9,216 bases of DNA from Bacteroidales bacterium (GCA_007130555.1 SLSH01000186.1:1-9216), one strand, 5' to 3'; positions 1 through 7,453 are shown, counted from the first letter of the stretch. Notes: generated by a model from the sequence alone, not told the origin. Numbers and translations: made by a program.

Positions 1-323
1 AAGACGGAAGAGAAGCATTTGGACGGGAATTTCAACTGGGATATTATGATGTTTATAAATATGGACTAATGACTCCGATTGTAAATCTGGAAATTAATTA
101 TACCAAACAAACAAGATACGGAGAAACAATAATTATTGAAACCAAATTTGTAAATACAGAAGCGGCTAAAATAATTTTTGACTATAAAATATTTAGAGAA
201 TCAGATAATTCGGTTGTTTTAAAAGCACGTAGTACTCAGGTTTTTATTAATGAAAATAGCGAAATGGAATTTACTAATCCTGAATTTTATATAAATTGGA
301 AAAAGAAATACGGATTGTTATAA
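1..323 (+). CDS. acyl-CoA/acyl-ACP thioesterase, hotdog (4HBT) fold, 5'-truncated
   Basis: The reading frame is open from the left edge (first full codon at base 3) and ends at TAA 321-323, so the N-terminus lies outside the window; the ATG at 69 is an internal methionine, not the start. The visible 106 residues begin with REAFGREF and continue with LGYYDVYKYGLMTPIV, a pattern typical of YbgC/FcbC-like 4HBT thioesterases. The alternating beta strands of the hotdog fold follow. The usual catalytic Asp of this family sits near the N-terminus and cannot be checked here. Such enzymes hydrolyse acyl-CoA or acyl-ACP thioesters in the cytoplasm. Position just ahead of a ketosynthase, with a 23-base gap, suggests release or editing of chains made by the cluster (inference). 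Thioesterases of this type are common in aryl-polyene and flexirubin-like clusters. Confidence 0.82.
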   Translation, partial: DGREAFGREFQLGYYDVYKYGLMTPIVNLEINYTKQTRYGETIIIETKFVNTEAAKIIFDYKIFRESDNSVVLKARSTQVFINENSEMEFTNPEFYINWKKKYGLL

Positions 324-335
324 ATAAAATTTAGA

Positions 336-341
336 AGAAGG
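336..341 (+). promoter_or_regulatory. possible ribosome binding site (AGAAGG)
   Basis: AGAAGG lies 5 bases before the ATG at 347 and is the most Shine-Dalgarno-like stretch before any start in the window. It supports the start chosen for the first ketosynthase. Bacteroidota rely little on this signal, so it may be chance. Confidence 0.3.
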
Positions 342-346
342 CAAAG

Positions 347-1468
347 ATGTCGGTTTTTGTAGAATCAGATAATATAATTTCATCCTTGGGCTTTTCCTGT
401 GCCGAAAACTATAAAAATGTTTTGTCGGGTATAACCGGAATTAAGCGGATTAATGATGAAAAATATTCTCAGAGTCCTATACAGACTTCGATTATCAATA
501 ATGAAATTATTGACAGAGAATTCTCAAATATATCTGAGAACCAGAGTTATACAAAGTTTGAAAAAATCTGTATCTTATCAATTTCAAAAGCTCTGCAGAA
601 TACAGACATTAATCTGAAATCAAAAAAAACAATCCTTATTCTATCTACTACAAAAGGAAATATTGATTTATTAAACGAAAAACAGGGATTTTCATACGAC
701 AGAGTATATCTTTGGAAAACTGCTGAAATTATTGCAGATTTTTTTAATGCCGCCAATAAACCGGTAACCGTTTCATGTGCATGCATATCAGGAGTGTCTG
801 CTATATTGCTGGGAAAAAGACTGATAGATTCAAATAAATACGATAATGCCGTAATTGTAGGAGCAGATATTATTTCTAAATTTATAGTTTCAGGTTTTCA
901 GTCGTTTATGTCTTTAAGTTCTGAACCATGCAAACCTTTTGATGCCGGCAGAGATGGCCTGAATTTGGGAGAAGCCGCAGCAACAATTGTAATTACAAAT
1001 AGAAATAAAGAAAGTAATATTGAGATAGTTAATGGCTCAACTAATAATGACGCCAATCATATATCAGGTCCTTCCAAAGAAGGAACAGGATTGTTTAATG
1101 CAATAAATAATACGCTGAATAATAATAAGGATATTGGTTTTATTTCTGCCCACGGAACGGCAACTCCTTATAATGATAATATGGAAGCCGTGGCAATAAG
1201 TAAAGCTGAATTAAATGATGTTTATGTTAACGGATTAAAAGGATTTTTCGGACACACTCTCGGTGCAGCAGGAATATTGGAAACAATTATCAGTATCTGT
1301 GCAATGAAAAATAATATCGTATTAAAAACTATGGGCTATGAAAAGTTTGGAGTTTCCGAGAAAATAAATGTCGCAGATAAAAATACAGAAAAAAATATTA
1401 ATTCATTTTTAAAATTAACATCAGGTTTTGGAGGATGTAACGGAACTTTACTAATTAAAAAAATATGA
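347..1468 (+). CDS. beta-ketoacyl-[ACP] synthase, catalytically intact (KS1)
   Basis: This 373-residue protein is a condensing enzyme of the FabB/FabF thiolase fold, catalysing decarboxylative Claisen condensation of malonyl-ACP with an acyl chain. The full catalytic set is visible: nucleophile Cys146 in VSCACISG, His269 in SAHGTATPYND and His303 in GHTLGAAG. The KPFDAGRDGLNLGEAA stretch and the C-terminal SGFGGCNG glycine-rich loop are also present. It is somewhat shorter than FabF (about 410 residues), mainly through a compact region before the active site. A second Cys (Cys144) sits two residues before the nucleophile, where a Thr is usual. The stop overlaps the ATG of the next gene by 4 bases (ATGA), so the two are probably translationally coupled. 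The coupled partner is a dead half-KS, a layout reminiscent of the ApeO-ApeC ketosynthase/chain-length-factor pair of aryl polyene synthesis (inference). Confidence 0.93.
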   Translation: MSVFVESDNIISSLGFSCAENYKNVLSGITGIKRINDEKYSQSPIQTSIINNEIIDREFSNISENQSYTKFEKICILSISKALQNTDINLKSKKTILILSTTKGNIDLLNEKQGFSYDRVYLWKTAEIIADFFNAANKPVTVSCACISGVSAILLGKRLIDSNKYDNAVIVGADIISKFIVSGFQSFMSLSSEPCKPFDAGRDGLNLGEAAATIVITNRNKESNIEIVNGSTNNDANHISGPSKEGTGLFNAINNTLNNNKDIGFISAHGTATPYNDNMEAVAISKAELNDVYVNGLKGFFGHTLGAAGILETIISICAMKNNIVLKTMGYEKFGVSEKINVADKNTEKNINSFLKLTSGFGGCNGTLLIKKI

Positions 1469-2025
1469 ATAAATTGAAAATTTTAAAACATATTGAAATT
1501 GCCGATAATTCAGTGTTTATTGATAATACTGAATTGCTGACACTCCCCGAAACCATGAATTTTGCGGAATTTGCAATGTCTGTATATAAAAAATTTGAAA
1601 TTAAATATCCGAAGTTTCATAAAATGTCGAATATGTGTAAACTCGGATTTCTTGGAGCAGAACTTTTACTGAAAAATACTGAACTTAACAATACTGACAA
1701 ACAGGATATTGCTTTAGTTTTTTCATGTAAATCATCATCATTACATACTGATACGGAATATCAGAATTCATTAAAAGAAATACCGAGCCCCGCATTATTC
1801 GTTTATACACTACCTAACATTTTTATCGGAGAAATTTGTATCAGAAACAGGTTTCAAGGTGAAGAGATGATGTTTGTTCAGGAAATATTTGATAAAGAAA
1901 TACTGTTTGATTATACCCGAATGCTTTTTAATGAAAAAAAAGCAAAGTTTTCTTTGACAGGTTTTGTTGATTTTGATGAAAATAATAATTATTTTGCAAG
2001 CATATATTTATTGGAAAAAAGTTAG
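1465..2025 (+). CDS. beta-ketoacyl synthase N-terminal-like protein (half-KS, probable chain-length-factor type)
   Basis: The 186-residue product resembles the short beta-ketoacyl-synthase-like proteins (Pfam Ketoacyl-synt_2 type) found in Bacteroidota polyene and flexirubin-like clusters. The recognisable core runs from about residue 85 (ALVFSCKSSS) through PSPALFVYTLPNIFIGEI to RFQGEEMMF, matching the part of a KS that leads up to the active-site loop. Where a KS has its TAC(S/A)S nucleophile motif there is only EEMMFVQEIF, with no Cys. The C-terminal half carrying the two catalytic His residues is absent. It should therefore be inactive by itself and probably acts as a structural or chain-length partner. 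Its ATG overlaps the KS1 stop by 4 bases, which supports equimolar production with KS1. The ACP gene follows after 19 bases. Family assignment rests on motif memory, not on a search. Confidence 0.72.
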   Translation: MNKLKILKHIEIADNSVFIDNTELLTLPETMNFAEFAMSVYKKFEIKYPKFHKMSNMCKLGFLGAELLLKNTELNNTDKQDIALVFSCKSSSLHTDTEYQNSLKEIPSPALFVYTLPNIFIGEICIRNRFQGEEMMFVQEIFDKEILFDYTRMLFNEKKAKFSLTGFVDFDENNNYFASIYLLEKS

Positions 2026-2044
2026 CAATTTAAATTGTAAAATT

Positions 2045-2302
2045 ATGAATACTGAATTAGTTGAAAAATTAAAATCCGAATTGATTGAACAATTAAATCT
2101 TGAAGAAATTGCTCCCGATGAGATTGATCCGGATGCCCCTTTATTTCAGGAAGGCTTGGGATTGGATTCAATTGATGCTTTGGAAATAATTGTACTTCTG
2201 GAAAAAGAATACGGAATTAAAATTACCGAACAGGAAGAAGGAAAAAAAGCAATGCAATCAATTAATTCGCTGGCAACATATATTACTGAAAAGAAAAAAT
2301 AA
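2045..2302 (+). CDS. acyl carrier protein (ACP1)
   Basis: This 85-residue acidic protein has the four-helix carrier layout and the phosphopantetheine site GLDSIDALEI, with Ser42 as the attachment residue. The negatively charged helix II (IDALEIIVLLEKEYG) is typical of ACPs docking on ketosynthases. An in-frame ATG lies upstream at 1964, but starting there would add 27 hydrophobic residues translated out of frame inside the preceding gene. The ATG at 2045 gives the normal ACP length and start (MNTELVEKLK) and is preferred. It would carry the growing chain for KS1, KS2 and missing reductase/dehydratase partners. It needs activation by a phosphopantetheinyl transferase, which is not in the window. 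Location between two KS genes makes a role in core chain building likely. Confidence 0.93.
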   Translation: MNTELVEKLKSELIEQLNLEEIAPDEIDPDAPLFQEGLGLDSIDALEIIVLLEKEYGIKITEQEEGKKAMQSINSLATYITEKKK

Positions 2303-2319
2303 GTCCGAAAGCAGACTTA
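2300..2319 (+). other. small inverted repeat over the ACP1 stop codon
   Basis: TAAGTC (2300-2305, including the TAA stop) and GACTTA (2314-2319) can pair as a 6-bp stem with an 8-base loop. It lies in the 47-base gap before KS2, one of the larger gaps in the window. An AT-rich stretch follows but no clean U-tract, so it is at best a weak processing or attenuation hairpin and may be chance. Confidence 0.2.
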
Positions 2320-2349
2320 ATTGATTATTTTAAAATTTTAAAAAGTATT

Positions 2350-3552
2350 ATGCAGAGTGATGTTTTAATAACAGGAATGGGAATAATTTCTGCATTAGGA
2401 AATAATGTTGATGAAAACCTTGTTTCATTAAAATTAAAAAAATCAGGTATTGGAAATATCAAACACCTGGATACAAAACACAAAAATGAATTTAAGGTGG
2501 GAGAGGTAAACTTGTCTAACCCGCAAATGTTGGATAAACTGGATATTTCAACAGATAATTATAAAAAATATACGCGTACAAGTTTATTGGGTATAATTGC
2601 AGCCAAAGAAGCTTTTTATAATGCCGGATTAAATAAAGAAGATTTAAAACTTAGAATTGGCGTTATTTCGGCTACGACAGTAGGAGGGATGGATAAAACC
2701 GAAACGGACTATTTTTCAAAAAATTACAAATCGGGATTTATTCATACACATCCCAGCGGTGACCCTGCCGATAAAATCGCGGATTTTCTGGAAATTACAG
2801 GATACAGAACAACCCTTACTACCGCATGTTCATCGGCTGCCAATGCAATAATACACGGTGCAGGCTTAATTAAACATAATATCGTGGATATCGTATTGGC
2901 AGGAGGTACAGATGCATTGTGTAAGTTTACGCTAAACGGATTTAATTCCTTAATGATACTTGACAAAAATCCGTGTAAACCGTTTGACAAAGACAGACAA
3001 GGACTTAATTTAGGCGAAGGAGCCGGTTTTTTGGTAATGGAGTCGGACAAATCGGCTGCCGGCAGAGGAGTAACTCCATTATGTAAACTATCGGGGTATG
3101 CAAATGCCAATGACGCATATCATCAAACAGCATCATCTCCCGAAGGAGAAGGAGCATATATCTCAATGTTAAATGCATTGAAAATGAGCAAATTTAATCC
3201 TGATGATATTGATTATATAAATGCACACGGAACAGGCACTAACAATAATGATTTATCAGAAGGAATTGCAATTAAAAGAATCTTTGAAAACAAAATACCT
3301 CCATTCGGTTCTACAAAATCATTTACGGGACATACACTGGGTGCAGCAGCAGCGGTTGAAGCAGTTATTTCAATTCTTGCAATTAAACACGGTATGATTT
3401 ATCCGAATTTGAATTTTAAAAATCTTATTGATGAATTAAATTTGAGCCCTGTAACAGATCTAAAAATGAATGTGAAAATAAATAATGTCTTATCAAATTC
3501 TTTTGGCTTTGGAGGAAATAATTCAACTTTAGTCTTTTCTAAATATGAATGA
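2350..3552 (+). CDS. beta-ketoacyl-[ACP] synthase, FabF-like, catalytically intact (KS2)
   Basis: This 400-residue protein is close to full FabF length and opens with the classic VLITGMGIISALG strand-loop. Catalytic residues are visible: Cys160 in TLTTACSSAAN, His293 in NAHGTGTNNND and His328 in FTGHTLGAAAA. The NPCKPFDKDRQGLNLGEGAG stretch and the C-terminal NSFGFGGNNSTLVF loop complete the family signature. It elongates ACP-bound acyl chains with malonyl-ACP in the cytoplasm. It differs clearly from KS1, so the cluster holds two non-redundant active condensing enzymes. It may pair with one of the dead KS-like proteins or act alone, for instance in initiation versus extension (inference). 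It is followed after 39 bases by the exporter genes on the same strand. Confidence 0.95.
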   Translation: MQSDVLITGMGIISALGNNVDENLVSLKLKKSGIGNIKHLDTKHKNEFKVGEVNLSNPQMLDKLDISTDNYKKYTRTSLLGIIAAKEAFYNAGLNKEDLKLRIGVISATTVGGMDKTETDYFSKNYKSGFIHTHPSGDPADKIADFLEITGYRTTLTTACSSAANAIIHGAGLIKHNIVDIVLAGGTDALCKFTLNGFNSLMILDKNPCKPFDKDRQGLNLGEGAGFLVMESDKSAAGRGVTPLCKLSGYANANDAYHQTASSPEGEGAYISMLNALKMSKFNPDDIDYINAHGTGTNNNDLSEGIAIKRIFENKIPPFGSTKSFTGHTLGAAAAVEAVISILAIKHGMIYPNLNFKNLIDELNLSPVTDLKMNVKINNVLSNSFGFGGNNSTLVFSKYE

Positions 3553-3592
3553 TGCCGGGAAAATTTTAAAAACATATCATAAAATTAAGTAA
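3545..3592 (+). other. possible 15-codon ORF bridging KS2 and the ABC ATPase
   Basis: An ATG at 3545 overlaps the end of KS2 (TATGAATGA context) and reads MNDAGKILKTYHKIK to a TAA at 3590-3592, whose last A is the first base of the ABC ATPase start (TAATG). Overlaps at both ends would allow ribosomes to pass from KS2 to the exporter by termination-reinitiation. No family is recognised. In such AT-rich sequence a chance ORF of this length is quite likely. Confidence 0.15.
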
Positions 3593-4341
3593 TGACAAAA
3601 GAAAACTGTATATTAGTAGATAAATTAACCAAAAGGTATAATAAAGCAAGCGAAGACAGTTTAAAACAAGTCAGTTTTACCGTATATAAAGGTGAAAAAT
3701 TCGGAATATTGGGTCCGAATGGTGCAGGAAAAACAACATTAATTTCAATTTTATGCGGAATATTAAAGGCAACTTCAGGTGAATATACATATCAAAATAA
3801 CGGAATATCTTTAAGTTCTTCGGATATTAAAAAACAAATCGGTTTTGTGCCTCAAGATTATGCATTCTACGAAGAACTTACTCCAATACAGAATATGATG
3901 TACTTCGGGGCATTTTATAAATTATCAAAAAAAGAAATTGCAGAAAGAGCAGAAGAAATATTTTCTGTTTTAGATATTCAAAAACTTGCCGATAAAAAAG
4001 TTAAGACTTTTTCAGGCGGAGTTAAAAGAAGAATGAGCCTGGCAATAGGTATAGTACATAAACCTTCAGTGTTGTTTTTAGACGAACCCACTGTGGGTGC
4101 CGATGTGCAGAGTAAATATGCCATGATAAATTATCTGAATAAATTGAATTCCGAAGGAACTACAATTGTTTATACTTCGCATCATATGTCGGAAGCAGAA
4201 GAATTCTGTAACCGTGTCGTGTTTATTGATAACGGAATGTTTATAGCATGTGATACTGTTGATAATTTAAAAAGCAAATATAATGTAGATGATTTAAAAA
4301 CATTATTTATTAATCTTACTACAGAAAAAAAGGAATTATAA
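3592..4341 (+). CDS. ABC transporter ATP-binding protein (ABC-2 exporter type)
   Basis: This 249-residue nucleotide-binding domain has every expected motif: Walker A GPNGAGKTT (about 41-49), Q-loop Gln88 in GFVPQDYAF, the signature FSGGVKRR (about 140-147), Walker B VLFLDEPTVGAD (about 160-171) and the switch His197 in YTSHHMSEAEEF. The signature has Phe and Val in place of the canonical LSGGQ, a variation often seen in the CcmA/DrrA-like ABC-2 subfamily. It hydrolyses ATP at the inner membrane to drive the permease encoded 5 bases downstream. Position inside a KS/ACP operon argues for export of the synthase product or an intermediate (inference). Substrate cannot be read from the sequence. 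Confidence 0.95.
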   Translation: MTKENCILVDKLTKRYNKASEDSLKQVSFTVYKGEKFGILGPNGAGKTTLISILCGILKATSGEYTYQNNGISLSSSDIKKQIGFVPQDYAFYEELTPIQNMMYFGAFYKLSKKEIAERAEEIFSVLDIQKLADKKVKTFSGGVKRRMSLAIGIVHKPSVLFLDEPTVGADVQSKYAMINYLNKLNSEGTTIVYTSHHMSEAEEFCNRVVFIDNGMFIACDTVDNLKSKYNVDDLKTLFINLTTEKKEL

Positions 4342-4346
4342 AGAAT

Positions 4347-5618
4347 ATGAATAGATTATTATCTTCAATAAATAAAGAATTGCTTATACTTAAAAGCGAT
4401 ACGGTAGGCTTGTTGTTTATGTTCCTTATGCCTTTGGTACTTGTGGTAGTAATAACTGCCGTACAGGATAAAGCTTTTAGTAAAATCAACAAAAATCAAA
4501 TATCAATACTTATTGTTAATCACGATACGTCTGAACCTGCATATCAATTGATAGAAATGATAAAAGAATCCGAAATGTTTATGGTTGAAGAAGATAACAG
4601 TGTTGAACGTGAAGATGTCAATAATGCGTTGCTGGAAAAAAAACGACTTACTGCCATATATATACCCGATAATTTTTCGTCATCTTTAATCGAAAAAAAC
4701 GAATATGTCAGCAGTTTAATGTTTGCAGATATAGGAATTGCAGAGCATCCCGAAGAATATTCATTAACCGAAACAGCTAAGGTAAACTTTTATAATGACC
4801 CTGTTTTACAGGAAACTTTTTATTATTCAATAATGAATATGATTAATATTTACATAAAAAGCATTGAAAATTCATTATTACTGGATTTAATATACGAGCA
4901 AATGGGAGTGGAGAAAATATCCGAAGATTTTAAAGATGCTGTATTTTCCGAAGAAATGGGAATAGTACAATCTTATGCGTCAAATCATGATATTATACCG
5001 AATACAACACAACACAATGTGCCCGCATGGACCATTTTTGCAATGTTTTTTATGATTGTTTCTCTCGGGAACAGTATTGTTAAAGAACGACTGAACGGAG
5101 GCTTTAACAGATTAAAAACAATGCCCGTAAACTTTACTACAATTATCGGCAGTAAAATAATAGTATATATTATGGTGGCAGTTATACAGGTTGTGGTTAT
5201 TTTTTCAGTCGGAATTTTCTTCTTCCCTGTAATTGATTTGCCAAAACTTATATTACCCGCAAACATTTTTACTTTATTTATTGTTGTATTGATTACTGCT
5301 CTTTCGGCTGTCAGTTATGCTTTAATGGTTGGGACTCTGGCAAAAACTCATGAACAGGCAAATGGAATAGGAGCGATATCAATAATTATTTTTGCTGTTC
5401 TCGGAGGTATTATGGTGCCGGTTTTTGCTATGCCGGATTTATTGAAAATTATAAGCAATTTTTCTCCTCTATACTGGTGCCTGGAAGGGTTTTATATACT
5501 ATTCTTAAAAGGAGGCTCAATTATTGATTTATTAAAGGTTATGTTGCCTTTATTGTTTTTTATATTAATTTGTCAGATTATTACATATATTAAATTTAAA
5601 AAAGAAAATATTATTTGA
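4347..5618 (+). CDS. ABC-2 type transporter permease
   Basis: The 423-residue protein has ABC-2 topology: a cytoplasmic start, one membrane helix at about 20-40, a large non-cytoplasmic domain at about 41-222, then about five helices from 225 to 418 with a Lys-rich cytoplasmic tail. The stretch VKERLNGGFNRLKTMPV between the second and third helices matches the coupling element of the family (KE-G-L-RL--TP). The later GIGAISIIIFAVLGGIMVPVF and FSPLYWCLEGFY segments are also typical. The large periplasmic domain between helices 1 and 2 resembles YhhJ/YbhR-type exporters more than the compact O-antigen type. It should form a homodimer, or a heterodimer with another permease outside the window, powered by the ATPase immediately upstream. 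Only one permease gene lies here. Confidence 0.93.
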   Translation: MNRLLSSINKELLILKSDTVGLLFMFLMPLVLVVVITAVQDKAFSKINKNQISILIVNHDTSEPAYQLIEMIKESEMFMVEEDNSVEREDVNNALLEKKRLTAIYIPDNFSSSLIEKNEYVSSLMFADIGIAEHPEEYSLTETAKVNFYNDPVLQETFYYSIMNMINIYIKSIENSLLLDLIYEQMGVEKISEDFKDAVFSEEMGIVQSYASNHDIIPNTTQHNVPAWTIFAMFFMIVSLGNSIVKERLNGGFNRLKTMPVNFTTIIGSKIIVYIMVAVIQVVVIFSVGIFFFPVIDLPKLILPANIFTLFIVVLITALSAVSYALMVGTLAKTHEQANGIGAISIIIFAVLGGIMVPVFAMPDLLKIISNFSPLYWCLEGFYILFLKGGSIIDLLKVMLPLLFFILICQIITYIKFKKENII

Positions 5619-5651
5619 GTTAAGTAAAACTTTAATAAACTAATTTAAAAA

Positions 5652-6155
5652 ATGAAAGCTAAAGATATTTATGAGGATTACGAACCTAAACAGTTGATTT
5701 TGTATGCCGAAAAAGATGACGGAACATACGGTCCCATTCAAACAGGCTCTCATCTCAGTAAAAATTATCTGGACGATTACTGGTTTAAATTAACTAATCT
5801 TGAAAAACAACTGTCCGTACAGTTAGCAAACAACGAAATAAGTCCTGTCTATTATTATATGATGTTAATGGAAATGTCTGAGGCTGAGTTGGCTGCAAGA
5901 GTAAGTCTCAGCAAATACAGAGTTAAAAAGCATTTTAAACCTGAAAACTTTTCAAAAATAAAACTTTCAGTTTTGTTTAGATATGCCGAGGTATTCGGTG
6001 TGCCTGTCGCAAATATTTTTCAGTTGATACAATATCAGGAAAATGAAGAAATGAAATCGTTTTATATCAAAGATAAAGAACCTGGATATTTTTGTATTAA
6101 GCAATCTAAAACAAAAAATCCTTTTTCAGTATTAACCGAAATTAAAAATAAATAA
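5652..6155 (+). CDS. helix-turn-helix-like protein of unknown role
   Basis: The 167-residue protein has three visible parts. Residues about 1-45 include a conserved-looking EKDDGTYGPIQTGSHLSKNY segment. Residues about 46-70 are helical (LEKQLSVQLANNEISPVYYYMM). A five-helix HTH-like domain spans about 66-125, with LAARVSLSKYRVKKHFKPENF as turn and recognition helix and YAEVFGVPVANIFQL as the last helix, in the style of XRE/Cro proteins. The basic recognition helix would suit DNA binding, but being buried in a biosynthetic operon directly before a BtrH-like gene it could equally be a protein partner. I recall similar proteins beside BtrH-like genes in Bacteroidota, but this is memory, not a search. 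A 33-base gap separates it from the permease and 6 bases from the next gene, with no clear promoter. No enzyme motif is seen. Confidence 0.7.
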   Translation: MKAKDIYEDYEPKQLILYAEKDDGTYGPIQTGSHLSKNYLDDYWFKLTNLEKQLSVQLANNEISPVYYYMMLMEMSEAELAARVSLSKYRVKKHFKPENFSKIKLSVLFRYAEVFGVPVANIFQLIQYQENEEMKSFYIKDKEPGYFCIKQSKTKNPFSVLTEIKNK

Positions 6156-6161
6156 ATAAAT

Positions 6162-7175
6162 ATGATAATAGAATCATACAAACATAAGATGGCGGCTCAT
6201 TGTGAAACTGGAGCATTAACAGGATTGTTAAATCATGCAGGACTGGAAATTACCGAACCAATGGCTTTTGGTATAGGAAGAGGTATATTTTTTGGATATT
6301 TTAAATCTTCCAGATTTACTTTCCCTGTTATAGTTACAAGAACCAAACCGGGACAAATAAGAAATAAAATAGCAAATTTGCCGGACATGGAATTTTATTC
6401 CGCAAAATATCGCAATCCGCTTAAAGCAGAAGAGGAACTGGATTTACTGATAGAAAAGAAAATCCCCGTAGCTGTTCAGGTTGACTTTTTTTATATGGAT
6501 TATGCTTCGTATGAAGGCGTACATAATAATACACATTTTATTACCATTATCGGAAAAAACGGGTCGAAATATATTGTTAGCGACAGCTATTATACAAAAA
6601 TTCAGGAAATAGAAAGAGAGTCTTTAAGAAAAGCCAGATTTGCAAAAGGACTAATGGCTCCAAAAGGATTTATGTATTATGTTAAAAGCGTTCCCGATAA
6701 AATAGATTATGAAAAATATATAATTAAAGGGATTAAAAAAGCATGTTTTAATATGCTTAAAATACCAATACCGTTTATTGGTGTAAAAGGAATTCACAAA
6801 TTTGCCGATAAAATTGTTTTATGGCCCAAACATACCAGAGATATTGAGCATTTATCTCACGAAATAATGAAAATTCATATTTTTTTGGAAGACCAGGGTA
6901 CAGGAGGAGCAGGATTCAGATTTTTATACGCTACATTCTTAAGACAGGCATCTGAAATCTTAAATGATCAAAAACTCCTGACTTTTTCAGAAAGAATTAT
7001 GAAAATCGGAGATAACTGGAGAAACATATCGTTATTTACCACCAGAATCGGAAAAAAAAGAGAGCTTGGAGAAGAAAAAATACAGGAATTGAGTAATATG
7101 ATAAGAGAAAGAGCTTATGAAGAAAAAGAATTTTTCAGTGATTTATATAAATATATTAAAAGTAATAATAAATAA
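6162..7175 (+). CDS. BtrH N-terminal domain protein, putative ACP-dependent acyltransferase
   Basis: The 337-residue protein begins with HKMAAHCETGALTGLLNHAG and MAFGIGRGIFFGYF, the hallmark start of BtrH N-terminal domain proteins (papain/C39-like fold). A candidate triad is Cys14, His125 (VHNNTHFITI) and Asp141 (YIVSDSYY). The rest, from about residue 170, is mostly helical and matches the DUF4872-type C-terminal region usually joined to this domain. In butirosin biosynthesis BtrH transfers an acyl group from the carrier protein BtrI to ribostamycin. Here an ACP gene lies 14 bases downstream, so an analogous transfer from ACP2 to an amine or hydroxyl acceptor is a reasonable inference. It could alternatively be a hydrolase or a cyclising enzyme. 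No signal peptide is visible, so it should act in the cytoplasm. The acceptor is unknown. Confidence 0.8.
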   Translation: MIIESYKHKMAAHCETGALTGLLNHAGLEITEPMAFGIGRGIFFGYFKSSRFTFPVIVTRTKPGQIRNKIANLPDMEFYSAKYRNPLKAEEELDLLIEKKIPVAVQVDFFYMDYASYEGVHNNTHFITIIGKNGSKYIVSDSYYTKIQEIERESLRKARFAKGLMAPKGFMYYVKSVPDKIDYEKYIIKGIKKACFNMLKIPIPFIGVKGIHKFADKIVLWPKHTRDIEHLSHEIMKIHIFLEDQGTGGAGFRFLYATFLRQASEILNDQKLLTFSERIMKIGDNWRNISLFTTRIGKKRELGEEKIQELSNMIRERAYEEKEFFSDLYKYIKSNNK

Positions 7176-7189
7176 GACATATAAAAATT

Positions 7190-7453
7190 ATGAATGACAG
7201 AAAAACAGAAATCAAACAATTGATAATTGATAAGCTTAATATTCCCGATGTAAAACCGGATGATATAGATAACAGTGCTCCTCTTTTTTCAAAAGAAAAT
7301 ATCCTCGGGCTTGATTCTATAGATTCTCTCGAAATTATTGTGGCTTTGCAGACAGAATATAATGTAAGAATTGATGACCAGAATTTAGCACGTGAAATTC
7401 TTGAGTCTATTGATACAATTGATGGATTTTTATCAAAAGAAACAAGTAATTAA
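7190..7453 (+). CDS. acyl carrier protein (ACP2)
   Basis: This 87-residue carrier has the phosphopantetheine site LGLDSIDSLEI, with Ser43 as attachment residue, within a normal four-helix ACP length. It differs from ACP1 along most of its length outside the DSID core. Helix I (IKQLIIDKLNIPDVKPDDID) and the acidic loop are in the expected places. It lies 14 bases after the BtrH-like gene and directly abuts the next gene (TAA then ATG with no spacer), implying tight co-expression with a BtrH-like protein and a dead KS-like protein. It may be the donor carrier for the BtrH-like enzyme, as BtrI is for BtrH, or a starter/extender carrier distinct from ACP1 (inference). Confidence 0.93.
   Translation: MNDRKTEIKQLIIDKLNIPDVKPDDIDNSAPLFSKENILGLDSIDSLEIIVALQTEYNVRIDDQNLAREILESIDTIDGFLSKETSN

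Noticed and set aside
547..786. 79-codon open frame on the - strand inside KS1
   Set aside because: It is antisense to the region just before the KS1 active site and has no domain signature.
1964..2044. Upstream ATG that would extend ACP1 by 27 residues
   Set aside because: The extension is a hydrophobic stretch read out of frame in the preceding gene and does not match ACPs; ATG 2045 gives the normal family length.
2742..3110. 122-codon open frame on the - strand inside KS2
   Set aside because: It lies wholly antisense to a well-supported ketosynthase, its translation shows no domain pattern, and it follows from codon bias on the opposite strand.
4985..5266. 93-codon open frame on the - strand inside the permease
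   Set aside because: It is a shadow of the membrane-helix codons of the ABC-2 permease and has no independent support.
5619..5651. Possible promoter in the gap between permease and helix-turn-helix gene
   Set aside because: The 33 bases are AT-rich but contain no match to the Bacteroidota TAnnTTTG -7 element, so an internal promoter cannot be supported.
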